From Armatimonadota bacterium (GTDB lineage Bacteria > Armatimonadota > Fimbriimonadia > Fimbriimonadales > Fimbriimonadaceae): a stretch of 64,000 nucleotides of DNA. The stretch spans positions 1 through 64,000 of the forward strand of contig JAEVZK010000106.1 of the NCBI GenBank assembly GCA_023392285.1, given 5' to 3'. Positions 41,343-49,780 of this stretch are shown here, one piece after another. Within the stretch, counting starts at the first letter, position 1, and the number at the start of each line of letters is the position of its first letter. A program made the translations under genes and the position numbers. Under the pieces are notes generated by a model. It was not told the DNA's origin and searched no databases. It worked only from the letters and a program-made list of their open reading frames with translations.

Positions 41343-42690
41343 TGGATTCTTGCAGGAAAGCCGGGACGAAGCCAGTCGTGAAATCTCCCGCCTCGTACTG
41401 AGGATGCGCCACGAGCCGCCGAAGAAATGGAATGTTTGTAGCGATGCCGCCGACCTCAAATTCGAAGAGAGCCGTTTGAAGCTTCTTTACGGCTTCCGCT
41501 CGATCTTCTCCACGAACAATCAGCTTTGCAATCATGGGGTCATAAAACGGGGTCACCGCGAGTCCGGCGTAGCAGTACGTTTCCATGCGGACCCCTCTCC
41601 CGCCAGGCGCTCTCCAACTGGTGATGGTTCCAGTCGAGGGAGCAAAATCTTTGTCCGGGTCCTGCGCTGTGATTCTTGCTTCAATCGAATGTCCGTTTAG
41701 CTTTACGTCGTCTTGGGTGAACGGCAGTTTCTCGCCCGATGCAACCTTCAACATGAGATGGACGAGATCGAATCCGGTCACTTCCTCCGTTACCGGGTGT
41801 TCCACCTGAAGCCTGGTGTTCATTTCAAGGAAGTAGAACTTGTTTTCTCGATCTACAAGAAACTCTACCGTGCCCGCATTGGTGTAGCCGACGCTCTTCG
41901 CGACCCGCACGGCCGCTTCACCCATCTGCCGCCGAACTTCGGCCGGAAGCTGAGCATATGGGGCCTCCTCGACGATCTTCTGGTGCCGCAAATTCTGAAT
42001 CGAGCATTCGCGTTCGCCGAGATACACCATGTTGCCATGCTCATCACCAATAATCTGGATTTCGACGTGACGCGGATTTTCGACGTACTTCTCCACGAGC
42101 ATTTCGCCGCTGCCAAAACTGGCTTGCGCTTCAGCGCTGGCGGTCTTCCAGAGCCCGGCAAGTTCATCCGATGAATCGACGCGTCTGATTCCACGCCCAC
42201 CGCCACCCGCAACGGCTTTAAGAAGAACCGGGTAGCCGATCGACTCGGCCAGTGTCACCGCCTCTGCATCGGTCGGGACGGCTCCTTCTGAACCCGGGAC
42301 GACTGGACAGCCAGAGGCGATTGCGGCAGACTTGGCGGATGCCTTATCACCCATACCTTCGATCGCCTTGACGGGCGGACCAATAAATTTGATTCCAAGA
42401 GATTCGAGCGCCGCGGCAAACGATGCCCTCTCACTGAAGTAGCCATATCCCGGGTGTACGGCCTCGGCTCCGGAAATCTGGCAGGCCATGAGGATGTTGG
42501 CAAGGTTGAGATAGGAATCGGTGTTCGAGCCCGCCCCGACGCAGATCGCCTCATCGGCAATTTTTACGTGCAGGCTCTCTCGGTCCGCTTCGGAAAAAAC
42601 GGCAACCGTTTTCACTCCCAATTCGCGACAGCCACGAATCACTCGGCAGGCAATTTCGCCCCGATTGGCGATTAAGACTTTTTTAAGCAT
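41335..42690 (-). CDS. accC: Acetyl-CoA carboxylase biotin carboxylase subunit
   Basis: 451 residues. It carboxylates biotin on the carrier protein with ATP and bicarbonate. MLKKVLIANRGEIACRVIRG, the glycine loop KAVAGGGGRGIRRV, MLVEKYVENPRHVEIQI, RECSIQNLRHQKIVEEAP and EMNTRLQVEHPVTE are all intact. ATG 42690 shares its A with the stop of the upstream pseudopilin gene (TGATG). The carrier normally encoded next to accC is replaced here by a BCCP-like protein without the biotin lysine. Confidence 0.95.
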   Translation of the reverse strand: MLKKVLIANRGEIACRVIRGCRELGVKTVAVFSEADRESLHVKIADEAICVGAGSNTDSYLNLANILMACQISGAEAVHPGYGYFSERASFAAALESLGIKFIGPPVKAIEGMGDKASAKSAAIASGCPVVPGSEGAVPTDAEAVTLAESIGYPVLLKAVAGGGGRGIRRVDSSDELAGLWKTASAEAQASFGSGEMLVEKYVENPRHVEIQIIGDEHGNMVYLGERECSIQNLRHQKIVEEAPYAQLPAEVRRQMGEAAVRVAKSVGYTNAGTVEFLVDRENKFYFLEMNTRLQVEHPVTEEVTGFDLVHLMLKVASGEKLPFTQDDVKLNGHSIEARITAQDPDKDFAPSTGTITSWRAPGGRGVRMETYCYAGLAVTPFYDPMIAKLIVRGEDRAEAVKKLQTALFEFEVGGIATNIPFLRRLVAHPQYEAGDFTTGFVPAFLQESNG

Positions 42691-43055
42691 CAAAACTTCT
42701 CATGCCCCGGATGAACGCAGTGAACTTCGCCGGTTTGGGGGTTGTATTGGTAAGGCTCGTGACCAAGCGGGCAACTATAAAATTGGCTACCAAGCCGCGT
42801 TTCCTTTAAGGTCGCTGGATAGCCTTCATCCGGGTCGCTGTCATGAGAAATCATGATCGACATCCTGACTTGGCGTAAGTTGCTTAGGCAGACGTCATCG
42901 GTTGCTTTGGCCTTCACCGCTCCTGGGACGGTAGTTCCTAAGCCATCCTTGCGCATCGACTTCCCGCCATTTCCTCCTTGTAGGAAAACAACCGCGAGCA
43001 CGGCGATGATTGCAACCGTCACGAGCAAGCCGATGAGAGTGTTCCCAAGTCTCAA
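42690..43055 (-). CDS. Prepilin-like small protein inside the acc operon
   Basis: 121 residues. The N-terminus MRLGNTLIGLLVTVAIIAVL follows the type IV prepilin pattern (G then TLIELLV...), but Phe at +1 is Asn and Glu at +5 is Gly. The rest (DVCLSNLRQVRMSIMISHDS then YPATL) matches the short pseudopilins with a CLSNLRQ motif. A zinc-like CPLGHEPYQYNPQTGEVHCVH pattern ends it. It overlaps the BCCP-like gene by 4 bases and accC by 1. It is probably an inner-membrane protein whose role is unknown. Confidence 0.75.
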   Translation of the reverse strand: MRLGNTLIGLLVTVAIIAVLAVVFLQGGNGGKSMRKDGLGTTVPGAVKAKATDDVCLSNLRQVRMSIMISHDSDPDEGYPATLKETRLGSQFYSCPLGHEPYQYNPQTGEVHCVHPGHEKF

Positions 43056-43468
43056 GCACTCACCTCTGCGAGCACTTGACCGTACTCTACTGGCTCGCCT
43101 TCAGATATGAACGCCTGAATGATTTCGCCTGATACTCGACAGTCCACATCGTTTGCGATGCCAAGAGCGGCAATCGATCCAACGACGTCGCCCTTCGAGA
43201 CTTTCTGACCTTCCTTGAGGAGAATTTTCCCACTTTGGAAATAACCAACGCAGGGCGCTTTGATCTTGTGCACCTTCTCGTTCGCGCTGATTGAATTGCC
43301 ATCCGCTTGAGTTGTGTTCACCTGCTTTGCGGCGACTTTCCTCTTCTCATTCGGCTGGATTTTAGCGGAAAATGACGAACTGTCGAGTCCCAATTCGACC
43401 TCAGCGAACCCATGGTCGCGTGCGACTTGTAAGGCGTGCCTAACAAGTTCAAGGTCGAGAGCAGACAT
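43052..43468 (-). CDS. BCCP-like protein lacking the biotinyl lysine
   Basis: 138 residues with the AccB layout: N-terminal helix and strand (LELVRHALQVARDHGFAEVE), a polar linker (40-65), then a biotinyl/lipoyl barrel (about 67-137: VHKIKAPCVGYF, GQKVSKGDVVGSI, VSGEIIQAFISEGEPVEYGQ). Where BCCP has EAMKLMN, this has AALGIAN; Lys is Gly (codons GCT CTT GGC ATC). It cannot be biotinylated at that site. It is the first gene of the operon with accC, with TACAAT 6 bases before the ATG. Plant BADC proteins are comparable lysine-less BCCP paralogues that restrain acetyl-CoA carboxylase. Confidence 0.85.
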   Translation of the reverse strand: MSALDLELVRHALQVARDHGFAEVELGLDSSSFSAKIQPNEKRKVAAKQVNTTQADGNSISANEKVHKIKAPCVGYFQSGKILLKEGQKVSKGDVVGSIAALGIANDVDCRVSGEIIQAFISEGEPVEYGQVLAEVSA

Positions 43469-43474
43469 ACCTGG

Positions 43475-43480
43475 ATTGTA
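43475..43480 (-). promoter_or_regulatory. -10 box (TACAAT) of the BCCP-like/accC operon, leaderless
   Basis: TACAAT on the minus strand is followed by CCAGGT and ATG 43468. TTTTGA at 43498-43503 (17-base spacing) would be the -35 and overlaps the T-run of the upstream hairpin. Confidence 0.6.
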
Positions 43481-43507
43481 CCAGCGGACTCAGGAATTCA
43501 AAAAAGA

Positions 43508-43540
43508 GGAATGCTTCGTTGTTGGGAGCGAAAGCATTCC
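43508..43540 (-). terminator. Orphan terminator upstream of the acc operon
   Basis: GGAATGCTTCG (43508-43518) pairs with CGAAAGCATTCC (43529-43540) with one bulged A. On the minus strand TCTTTTTTG follows. No gene is upstream on that strand between 43541 and 43777, so it ends either a small RNA or a long leader. A second hairpin GCGTTT-TAGT-AAACGC lies nearby, at about 43556-43571. Confidence 0.65.
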
Positions 43541-43765
43541 TTTGGAGAGGAGAAAGCGTTTTAGTAAACGCATTTGCTTCGGTCGTCTTCTTTTTTTGGC
43601 GACTCTATCTTAGATAACCATTTAGACGCGCGAACGATTCCCAAATGTTCACGCCGCGCGATATATTGCATCGCGAAACGTCAAATTTATGCTCATGCGC
43701 CACTTGGGGAGTTCTCTGCGCGTTAGTTCAGCACAATTACCTAAGCGATAAGGCCCATTTCTTGG

Positions 43766-43771
43766 AATATT
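43766..43771 (+). promoter_or_regulatory. -10-like box (AATATT) of the HDOD gene
   Basis: AATATT followed by 6 bases and ATG 43778; no ribosome site. Confidence 0.45.
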
Positions 43772-43777
43772 CATCCC

Positions 43778-44668
43778 ATGCAAGTAGAAGCTGCCGGCGT
43801 TGAGATGAGTGCTCTAACTCTTGAAAAGATCGTCGAAGAAACCAGCGATCTCCCGGCTTTGCCGGAAGCGACCTTGGCGGTGATGAAGGAGTCACAAAGC
43901 TCCACGTCTACCGCACATTCCGTGGCAAAGTACCTAGAACAAGATCAGGCGTTAACCGCGCGAGTCTTGCGGTTGGCCAACAGCGCGTTTTATGGCATGC
44001 AGCGCAAAATCTGCAGTCCTGAAGAAGCAGTTGTCGTGCTCGGCATGCGCGCGGTCCGCAACTTGGCCATGATTGCGTCCACGTATCATTGGATGTCGAA
44101 GCCCTTGCTCGGATACGGCATGGAGCCGGGAGAGTTTTGGCAGCATAGCCTGGGCACCGCCATCGCAGCTCAATTGATCGCCAACACTAAATCTGACAGC
44201 AGTGCAGACACCGCCTTCACGTGCGGACTTCTTCACGATGTCGGCAAGCTTGCCCTGAGCTCATGGCTCGAGAGGAGAGCGGTAAGAATGAGCACGATCG
44301 CCGCAAAATTGGCAGTTCCCATGGAAGTGGCCGAACGACGCATTCTTGGATTCGACCATCAAGAAGTTGGCGGATTGCTGGTCGAAAAGTGGAATCTGCC
44401 AAAAGCGATCGTCGAAGTCGCCAGCTACCACCACCGTCCAAGCGAATGCTTCCCCACCAGTTCACTCGTCGATACAGTCCACTTGGGCGACTATGTCGCT
44501 AGCGTATCAGCGATCGGGCATGGCGGTGAAGGCATTCAGGTGTCTTGTGATGCTGAGGCGCTCGCACGGATCGGAGCCGACGAACAGGATCTCGAAGGTT
44601 GGTGCGCCGCATTCGAAGGCGCGTACAACCAATACGAAAAGCTGTTTGACGACAAGAAGGCAGCCTAG
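43778..44668 (+). CDS. HDOD-domain signalling protein
   Basis: 296 residues, nearly all HDOD domain (about 15-215): SDLPALPEATLAVMKESQSS, VAKYLEQDQALTARVLRLANSAFYGM (in part), VVLGMRAVRNLAMIAS, CGLLHDVGKLAL, ILGFDHQEVGGLLVEKWNLP. HDOD proteins are non-enzymatic relatives of HD-GYP/HD domains in bacterial signalling. The HD pair is retained in LLHDVGKL. ATG 43778 fits the leaderless pattern; ATG 43805 is an alternative. The end overlaps metG by 4 bases, convergently. Confidence 0.88.
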   Translation: MQVEAAGVEMSALTLEKIVEETSDLPALPEATLAVMKESQSSTSTAHSVAKYLEQDQALTARVLRLANSAFYGMQRKICSPEEAVVVLGMRAVRNLAMIASTYHWMSKPLLGYGMEPGEFWQHSLGTAIAAQLIANTKSDSSADTAFTCGLLHDVGKLALSSWLERRAVRMSTIAAKLAVPMEVAERRILGFDHQEVGGLLVEKWNLPKAIVEVASYHHRPSECFPTSSLVDTVHLGDYVASVSAIGHGGEGIQVSCDAEALARIGADEQDLEGWCAAFEGAYNQYEKLFDDKKAA

Positions 44669-46608
44669 CGGACGGTCGATCCCTCGGGCGCCTCGCGCTC
44701 CGGTGTCAGAAGGATCGCACCACCATCGGAATCGACGGCAGCTAATAGCATGCCTTGACTTTCCGTGCCTCTCAGCTTCGCTGGCTTCAAGTTGGTGACG
44801 ACAACAACTTGCATGCCGACAATGTCTTCCGGGGCGTACTTTGAGCGAATTCCAGCCACCACCTGACGCCGTTCCGCGCCAATGACCACTTGCAGCTTGA
44901 GCAGCTTATCGCTGCCTTCCAGCGGCTCAGCCTCCAGAATTCTTCCAACTTTAAGCTGGACCTTCATGAAGTCTTCGATGGAGATTTGTTCGACGACCGG
45001 ATCGGGCTTGGTTGCGTCCTTCTTTGTGTTCTCAATCGGGTTTTGATCAGTTGCTTGTTCCATTTTCTTAGCTGTTTTCAAGTCGAGGCGCGGGAAGATT
45101 GGCTGAGCTTCGCCCAATTCCACATCGACCGGTAAGGAATCTTCGGAGCCGATCATTCCCCACTCGCTTAATGCACCGAGATTAAGTTGACGAGCAATCG
45201 CATCGGCCGCAGCCGGCGCGATCGGGCGGAGCAAACCCTCCGCAGACCGAATCCAGAACAGCATCGATCGGAGCACGCTCGCGAGGCTCGCGTCGTTCGC
45301 TTTCGCAAGAGCCCAAGGTGCCCACGTGTCGATTTGCTTGTTCAGGCTTCGCACGAGGTCAATGGCCGCGCGTGCTGCCTCGTCGAGGCGATAGTTGTGC
45401 ATCGCTCCCTCATAGGCGGTCTTAGCTGCTTTGACTGCGGCGGTGGCTCGTTCGTCTATGGGCGCGTCCGGTATTTTCCCCCCCGCAAATTTATGAGTCA
45501 TGGCCACTGCTCGATTGAGAGCATTCCCAATGTCGTTCGCCAAGTCACTGTTGTAGCGCTTGTCGAAATCATCGAAAGTAAATACCGAATCGTTCTCAAA
45601 GGGCATCGTGGCCGCAAGGTAGTACCGAACGCAGTCGACTGCCACTTCCCTGCTACATCCAGAACGCGTAGCAAGATCTTCTGCCAAAGGCAGCGGCTCA
45701 ACCATCTTGCCGCGAGACTTCGAAAGCTTCTCACCGCCACCCGAGAGAATCCATCCATGAGCAGCAAGAACCTGCGGAACCTCCAGACCGATACCCATCA
45801 GCATCGCTGGCCATAAGGTCGCATGGAATCGAGTGAGAATGTCCTTCCCCAACCACTGCACCCTTGGCGGCCATTTGCTCTTCCAATCTCCATCTGGCCA
45901 ACCTGGGCCGGTGATGTAGTTGATGAGGGCATCGAACCATACATAAATGACCTGAGACTCGTCTCCGGGCACGGGAATTCCCCAGCCGGGGTTCGACCTT
46001 GAGATGCATGTGTCCCGCAAACCCTGCTGGATGAAGCTCAAAACTTCATTCAGCCGAGTCTCGGGAATGATCCGAATGTGGCCGGACTGGTATGCGGCCA
46101 GCAATTGATCCTGGAAAGCGCTGAGTCGAAAAAAGTAGTTCTTCTCGCTCATCCACCGAACTTCGTTGCCATCCGGTGATTTACCATCAACGAGATCGCT
46201 TTCCTTGTAGTAAGTCTCAGTGGAAACGTCGTACCAGCCCTCGTAAGTGTCTTCGTAGACATGGCCGTTTTCTTGCAGCTTGCTAAACAGGGCTTGGGCC
46301 GCCTTCTTGTGTCTCTCCTCCGTAGTGCGAACGAACTCGTCGTAGCTGATCTCAAAGACGCCGAAAATATCGATAAACCGGTTTGCGATTTTCGCAGTGA
46401 ATTCGTAAGGGTCTTCGCCAGCACGCTCGGCTGCTTCCTTGATCTTTAGCCCGTTCTCGTCTGTCCCAGCAAGAAAGAACACATCATCGCCACGCATGCG
46501 GGCAAATCGGGCGGTGATGTCACCCGCGAGATCGGTAAGCAAGGTCCCAATGTGAGGAGTGCTATTCACATAGGGAATCGCGGTTAAGATGGTCGTCTGC
46601 TCTGGCAT
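44665..46608 (-). CDS. metG: Methionyl-tRNA synthetase with C-terminal tRNA-binding domain
   Basis: 647 residues. Class I motifs: HIGT in IPYVNSTPHIGTLLTDLAGD and KLSKS in GGGEKLSKSRGKM. The zinc-binding Cys knuckle of the E. coli type is missing (YEGWYDVSTETYYKESDLVDG), as in the no-zinc MetG2-type subgroup. The C-terminal EMAP/OB-fold domain (about 540-647, IEDFMKVQLKVGRILEAEPL) dimerises and binds tRNA. Two hairpins lie between the upstream gene and the start: TCCAAG/CTTGGA (46615-46630) and CCGAGCC/GGCTCGG (46639-46675). Confidence 0.95.
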   Translation of the reverse strand: MPEQTTILTAIPYVNSTPHIGTLLTDLAGDITARFARMRGDDVFFLAGTDENGLKIKEAAERAGEDPYEFTAKIANRFIDIFGVFEISYDEFVRTTEERHKKAAQALFSKLQENGHVYEDTYEGWYDVSTETYYKESDLVDGKSPDGNEVRWMSEKNYFFRLSAFQDQLLAAYQSGHIRIIPETRLNEVLSFIQQGLRDTCISRSNPGWGIPVPGDESQVIYVWFDALINYITGPGWPDGDWKSKWPPRVQWLGKDILTRFHATLWPAMLMGIGLEVPQVLAAHGWILSGGGEKLSKSRGKMVEPLPLAEDLATRSGCSREVAVDCVRYYLAATMPFENDSVFTFDDFDKRYNSDLANDIGNALNRAVAMTHKFAGGKIPDAPIDERATAAVKAAKTAYEGAMHNYRLDEAARAAIDLVRSLNKQIDTWAPWALAKANDASLASVLRSMLFWIRSAEGLLRPIAPAAADAIARQLNLGALSEWGMIGSEDSLPVDVELGEAQPIFPRLDLKTAKKMEQATDQNPIENTKKDATKPDPVVEQISIEDFMKVQLKVGRILEAEPLEGSDKLLKLQVVIGAERRQVVAGIRSKYAPEDIVGMQVVVVTNLKPAKLRGTESQGMLLAAVDSDGGAILLTPEREAPEGSTVR

Positions 46609-46665
46609 GCGAAATCCAAGTTTACTTGGACTGCATAGCCGAGCCCTTATGGCGCAAGTGATTCG

Positions 46666-47217
46666 TTAGGCTCGGAACCCTTCTGACCAGTCACTGGAGT
46701 TGGCGAAGCCAAGGAAAGAACCTCTTACCATTCTCAAGGCGAGTTGATATTCGACGAAGTTAGAACTTAACTTCCGAAGCGTCTGCGATTGCTCTTCATA
46801 TGGTCCGTAGTCGAACGAGCCAGCCACACCGTAGCTGTACTTCCCCTGCTCGACAACGTCCAACATCGCATCTCGACTTGAAGGAGCCTTGATCTGAAGA
46901 AGGAACTCGGGAAAAACTCCCGACCAGAAAAGAAGAAAGTCGCCAATGTGCTGATGGACTTCCCGTTCTCGATCAAATGTATTCGCGTTCAGCCGGATAT
47001 CCCCCTCAGCGATCATCTCAGCAACGGACTCGACCCGATTGCCAGCGGCGTCGCGAATGCCGAAGATACCGTCCTCGTGGAGAAACTTGGCCAGCATGGC
47101 TGACATGTATGCTTCCACATCCTCGTCCTTCATCCCAAGCTTTTGGGTGAGCGATTCGTGCACGACTTCCCGGAAGAAATCCATCAAGGGGTCTCGTCCA
47201 TCTTCCCGGTCAAACAT
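46666..47217 (-). CDS. Conserved-looking hypothetical protein
   Basis: 183 residues, soluble, helical, acidic at the N-terminus (MFDREDGRDPLMDFFREVVH). It contains EDVEAYMSAMLAKFLHEDGI and HQHIGDFLLFWSGVFPEFLL. No domain is recognised. AAAGGAAAAG upstream of the ATG is a good ribosome site. The stop overlaps a long-loop hairpin before metG, so the two may or may not be one transcript. Confidence 0.75.
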   Translation of the reverse strand: MFDREDGRDPLMDFFREVVHESLTQKLGMKDEDVEAYMSAMLAKFLHEDGIFGIRDAAGNRVESVAEMIAEGDIRLNANTFDREREVHQHIGDFLLFWSGVFPEFLLQIKAPSSRDAMLDVVEQGKYSYGVAGSFDYGPYEEQSQTLRKLSSNFVEYQLALRMVRGSFLGFANSSDWSEGFRA

Positions 47218-47403
47218 AAACTTTTCCTTTCTCCCTACTCTTTAAGTGCGTGAGATGGGGTGAAAACCTTGCTGTAAGCAATGACAGTTTTCCACCAATG
47301 CGCTACTTACACCTGTGGACGCCTGAATTTGGCGAGCGGTTCTCCGGGACCCAAGACGAATGCCAGATAATATGAGAGAAGTCTGCGCGTATGAAAGGTT
47401 GAT

Positions 47404-48390
47404 ATGAACTGTCCGAGATGTGGTAAGCCTCTTCCGAGCGGTGCCGCGTTCTGCATGCACTGCGGAGCGATGCTGTCTTCTGGAACGGTGTCATCGAGGC
47501 AAGCTACCAGCTCAGGCGGCTTCACTGCGCCGCCCTCTGCCGTTGCCGCCGGCTCACCCTTTTCCGCCGGCTCGATATCCAGTCAAGTCCGGAAGCGGAA
47601 TACATGGCTCGCCGTTGCCATCTCTCTCGCCGTAATCCTGGGGCTCTTCTTCGGCCTGAAAGCTTTCGGAGTTCTGCGATTCGGGTCCAAAGTTCCTGAA
47701 GGAAAAGCTTTAGAGGCAACGGGACAAACGCCTAATCTCAACGACCTTGAGGCAAGAGGCAGCGGAACGGGGGCAATATTAGAATCTCGGGGCAGTGGAA
47801 CACCGCCAACTCTAGAATCCACTCATCGAACGATGCCGGACAACGTGAGAAATTGGCTTAATCATCTTCAGGAGTGTGAAAACCAAAAGCGAGCTCTTGG
47901 CAAGAAGCAAGAAGAGGAAGTTTCCGATATGATCGGTGACCTGAAGGGAGCGGGTGGACTTTCGGTTGAAGATGTACAAGCGTGGTCCGATCCGGATTCA
48001 ACAACTCTGCCGGTAATCGAAAAGGTGGCCGGCATTTGCCGCGAGCTTCAGCCCGCTTGGATTGACCTGAAAACCCACTTCGATTCGTACCCACCGCCAC
48101 CGGAGTGTCGTTCAATTGCCGATGCGTACGACCAAGGCTTGGCGGATATTCCCCAAAAGATGCAGCAACTGGATCAAATCGTAACGGGTATGACGAGCAC
48201 AACGACCCAGCAGACTGCCCAAGGTGCCCGAGACAGCGCCCGCGAAGTGGGACGAGAAAACCGAAAGAGCATCGACGAGCCCTTTTCGCAAACGGATCGC
48301 CTCGTTCAGAAGATCTGCGATCAATACCAGACTCGAAAATGGTTCAGCATCGACGCGCACGGCGGCGGATCAAGCATTCTCGGATTTTAA
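47404..48390 (+). CDS. Zinc-ribbon membrane protein, unknown function
   Basis: 328 residues. An N-terminal zinc ribbon (CPRCGKPLPSGAAFCMHCG, residues 3-21) is followed by a Ser/Ala linker and one transmembrane helix (about 63-85, WLAVAISLAVILGLFFGLKA). About 240 extracytoplasmic residues, mostly helical, come next, with repeated GSGT segments (EARGSGTGAILESRGSGTPP). A coiled-coil-like part contains LQECENQKRALGKKQEEEV. AAAGG precedes the ATG. No function assigned. Confidence 0.75.
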   Translation: MNCPRCGKPLPSGAAFCMHCGAMLSSGTVSSRQATSSGGFTAPPSAVAAGSPFSAGSISSQVRKRNTWLAVAISLAVILGLFFGLKAFGVLRFGSKVPEGKALEATGQTPNLNDLEARGSGTGAILESRGSGTPPTLESTHRTMPDNVRNWLNHLQECENQKRALGKKQEEEVSDMIGDLKGAGGLSVEDVQAWSDPDSTTLPVIEKVAGICRELQPAWIDLKTHFDSYPPPPECRSIADAYDQGLADIPQKMQQLDQIVTGMTSTTTQQTAQGARDSAREVGRENRKSIDEPFSQTDRLVQKICDQYQTRKWFSIDAHGGGSSILGF

Positions 48391-48481
48391 GATTCATATT
48401 TTAGGAACTCTGACAAGCGCAGAGGACGTATCCTTCACGCTTGTAGAGCATTTGGACGAGCCATTTCACCTGGCCCGATCC

Positions 48482-48513
48482 AAGAAAGGCGCGATTTAGA
48501 TCGCGCCTTTCTT
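48482..48513. terminator. Bidirectional terminator
   Basis: AAGAAAGGCGCGAT (48482-48495) pairs perfectly with ATCGCGCCTTTCTT (48500-48513), loop TTAG. It lies between the converging genes ending at 48390 and 48513, with T-rich ends in both directions. Confidence 0.88.
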
Positions 48514-49028
48514 CATCCGATCCGCACATCCTTGGCCACTTCAGTCTGAAGCTTGTCGCCGACTTTGACGTTTACGGTTTTCCCAACGACGAAATAACCA
48601 GCGGCCAATCCCAGCGGTCCCAGGACCAGCGCACCACCTCCGGCTACCGCAGCTGCCTGGTTACCTCGCGTTCCGCCGACAATCGCCCCCTTCTGTCGCG
48701 GCTGTAAAGTCACGGTGCTGCCCATCACCTTGAGGGGATTGATCGTAAACTTTAGCCTAGCATTCTTACCGAACCGACCCTTCTTGTCGACATCGCTGAT
48801 CGTAGCGGACACGCGGGTTCCTCGCTTAATCACGGTCTTCCCGTGAACGGTAACGTCTTTCATCACGTGCAGCATCACCCGGTCGCCAGCCTTAGCCGTC
48901 TTTGAGCTCAGCGCCTGATCGAATGCGAGATCGACGTCAGTCCCTTTGGGAATTGTCATCGCTGCGAACGACGCCGCAGCCAGGCCCAAGCAAAGGGCTA
49001 CGCTTGCATTTATGCGCGAGAATTTCAT
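48513..49028 (-). CDS. Exported protein, unknown function
   Basis: 171 residues with a signal peptide (ASVALCLGLAAASFAAMT). The mature part has beta-rich segments: GTDVDLAFDQALSSKTAKAG, VMLHVMKDVTVHGKTVIKRG, TRVSATISDVDKKGRFGKNA. A Gly-rich hydrophobic segment near the end (AAAVAGGGALVLGPLGLAAG) may associate with membrane. The family resembles periplasmic proteins of Acidobacteria and Armatimonadota known only as hypothetical. AAGGAGA lies upstream of the ATG. Confidence 0.72.
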   Translation of the reverse strand: MKFSRINASVALCLGLAAASFAAMTIPKGTDVDLAFDQALSSKTAKAGDRVMLHVMKDVTVHGKTVIKRGTRVSATISDVDKKGRFGKNARLKFTINPLKVMGSTVTLQPRQKGAIVGGTRGNQAAAVAGGGALVLGPLGLAAGYFVVGKTVNVKVGDKLQTEVAKDVRIG

Positions 49029-49213
49029 GCTTTTGCTCTCCTTTTCTAAATAGTGTTTAGCACACTATTGTGAAGACCTTAAGCCGCTACTTCAGGTTCC
49101 TGGGGTTCATCAAACCTTCAGACTAAAGGTCCCGAAAGTGCAAAACCTTGAAACTCCCAAAACGTCAGCCGATGTAACTGTTAGTGAATTTGCAAAGGGA
49201 GAAGCAATTAGAG

Positions 49214-49432
49214 ATGAGGATAACGGATTACGAGAGCTCGAAGAACCTATCCGACGTGGAGTTGGTTCTTACGCCCGATGAGGCCGAAGAGCTGTATTTG
49301 TACTTACAGAAGATGCTGAACAAAGCTGGCGTCAGCAAAGCTTTCTTGACTCAATACGCCGGTACGACGATTGATCGCGAGCTCACCGTGTCGATCGAAG
49401 CAGAGGAACGTGAGCTTTCACTGATCGCTTAG
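49214..49432 (+). CDS. Small hypothetical protein
   Basis: 72 residues from ATG 49214, which has GGGAGAAG about 10 bases upstream (the frame opens at GTG 49184). It contains VELVLTPDEAEELYLYLQKM and ends VSIEAEERELSLIA. It is soluble and acidic with a helix-strand pattern, and recalls small YcgL/DUF-like proteins without a firm match. A strong terminator follows directly. Confidence 0.6.
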   Translation: MRITDYESSKNLSDVELVLTPDEAEELYLYLQKMLNKAGVSKAFLTQYAGTTIDRELTVSIEAEERELSLIA

Positions 49433-49450
49433 AAAAGGCGCACAAAAAGA

Positions 49451-49479
49451 AAGGGGCTCATCCAATGGATGAGCCCCTT
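49451..49479. terminator. Bidirectional terminator
   Basis: AAGGGGCTCATCC (49451-49463) pairs with GGATGAGCCCCTT (49467-49479) around AAT. It ends the plus-strand gene at 49432 and the minus-strand lipoprotein gene at 49496. Flanking A and T runs fit both directions. Confidence 0.88.
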
Positions 49480-49495
49480 CTTCATGTCAGAAACG

Positions 49496-49699
49496 TTAGC
49501 CGGTGGTGTCGCCGGCAGCGTCCTTGGTGTCGCCGCTCTTCATGGTGTCGCCCGAAGTGGTGCCACCAGCGGTGGTAGCGGTGGTAGAAGTCGTCGCAGT
49601 CGTGCTGGTAGCACCCGCCTCGTCCTTGTTGCCGCAACCGACGATGAGAATAGAAGCGATAGCGCCTACGATAAGCAGGCTGATCTTAAGCTTGTTCAT
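49496..49699 (-). CDS. Tiny Thr-rich lipoprotein
   Basis: 67 residues: signal peptide with lipobox IVGC-GNKDEAGAT, then a low-complexity tail of Thr, Ser, Ala, Gly and Asp (TTATTSTTATTAGGTTSGDT). A clear promoter, a GGAGG site 9-10 bases before the ATG and a strong terminator frame it, so it is a single, probably well-expressed gene. A paralogue with the same GCG-K-D-AGAT start lies at 56123-56254. Function unknown. Confidence 0.8.
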   Translation of the reverse strand: MNKLKISLLIVGAIASILIVGCGNKDEAGATSTTATTSTTATTAGGTTSGDTMKSGDTKDAAGDTTG

Positions 49700-49780
49700 G
49701 TGTTTGTAACCTCCGTGAATGGCGTCTCAGTGACGCCAATGAACTCGCACTGCTGTTGAGCTTGCAGATAGAGCAGGGAT

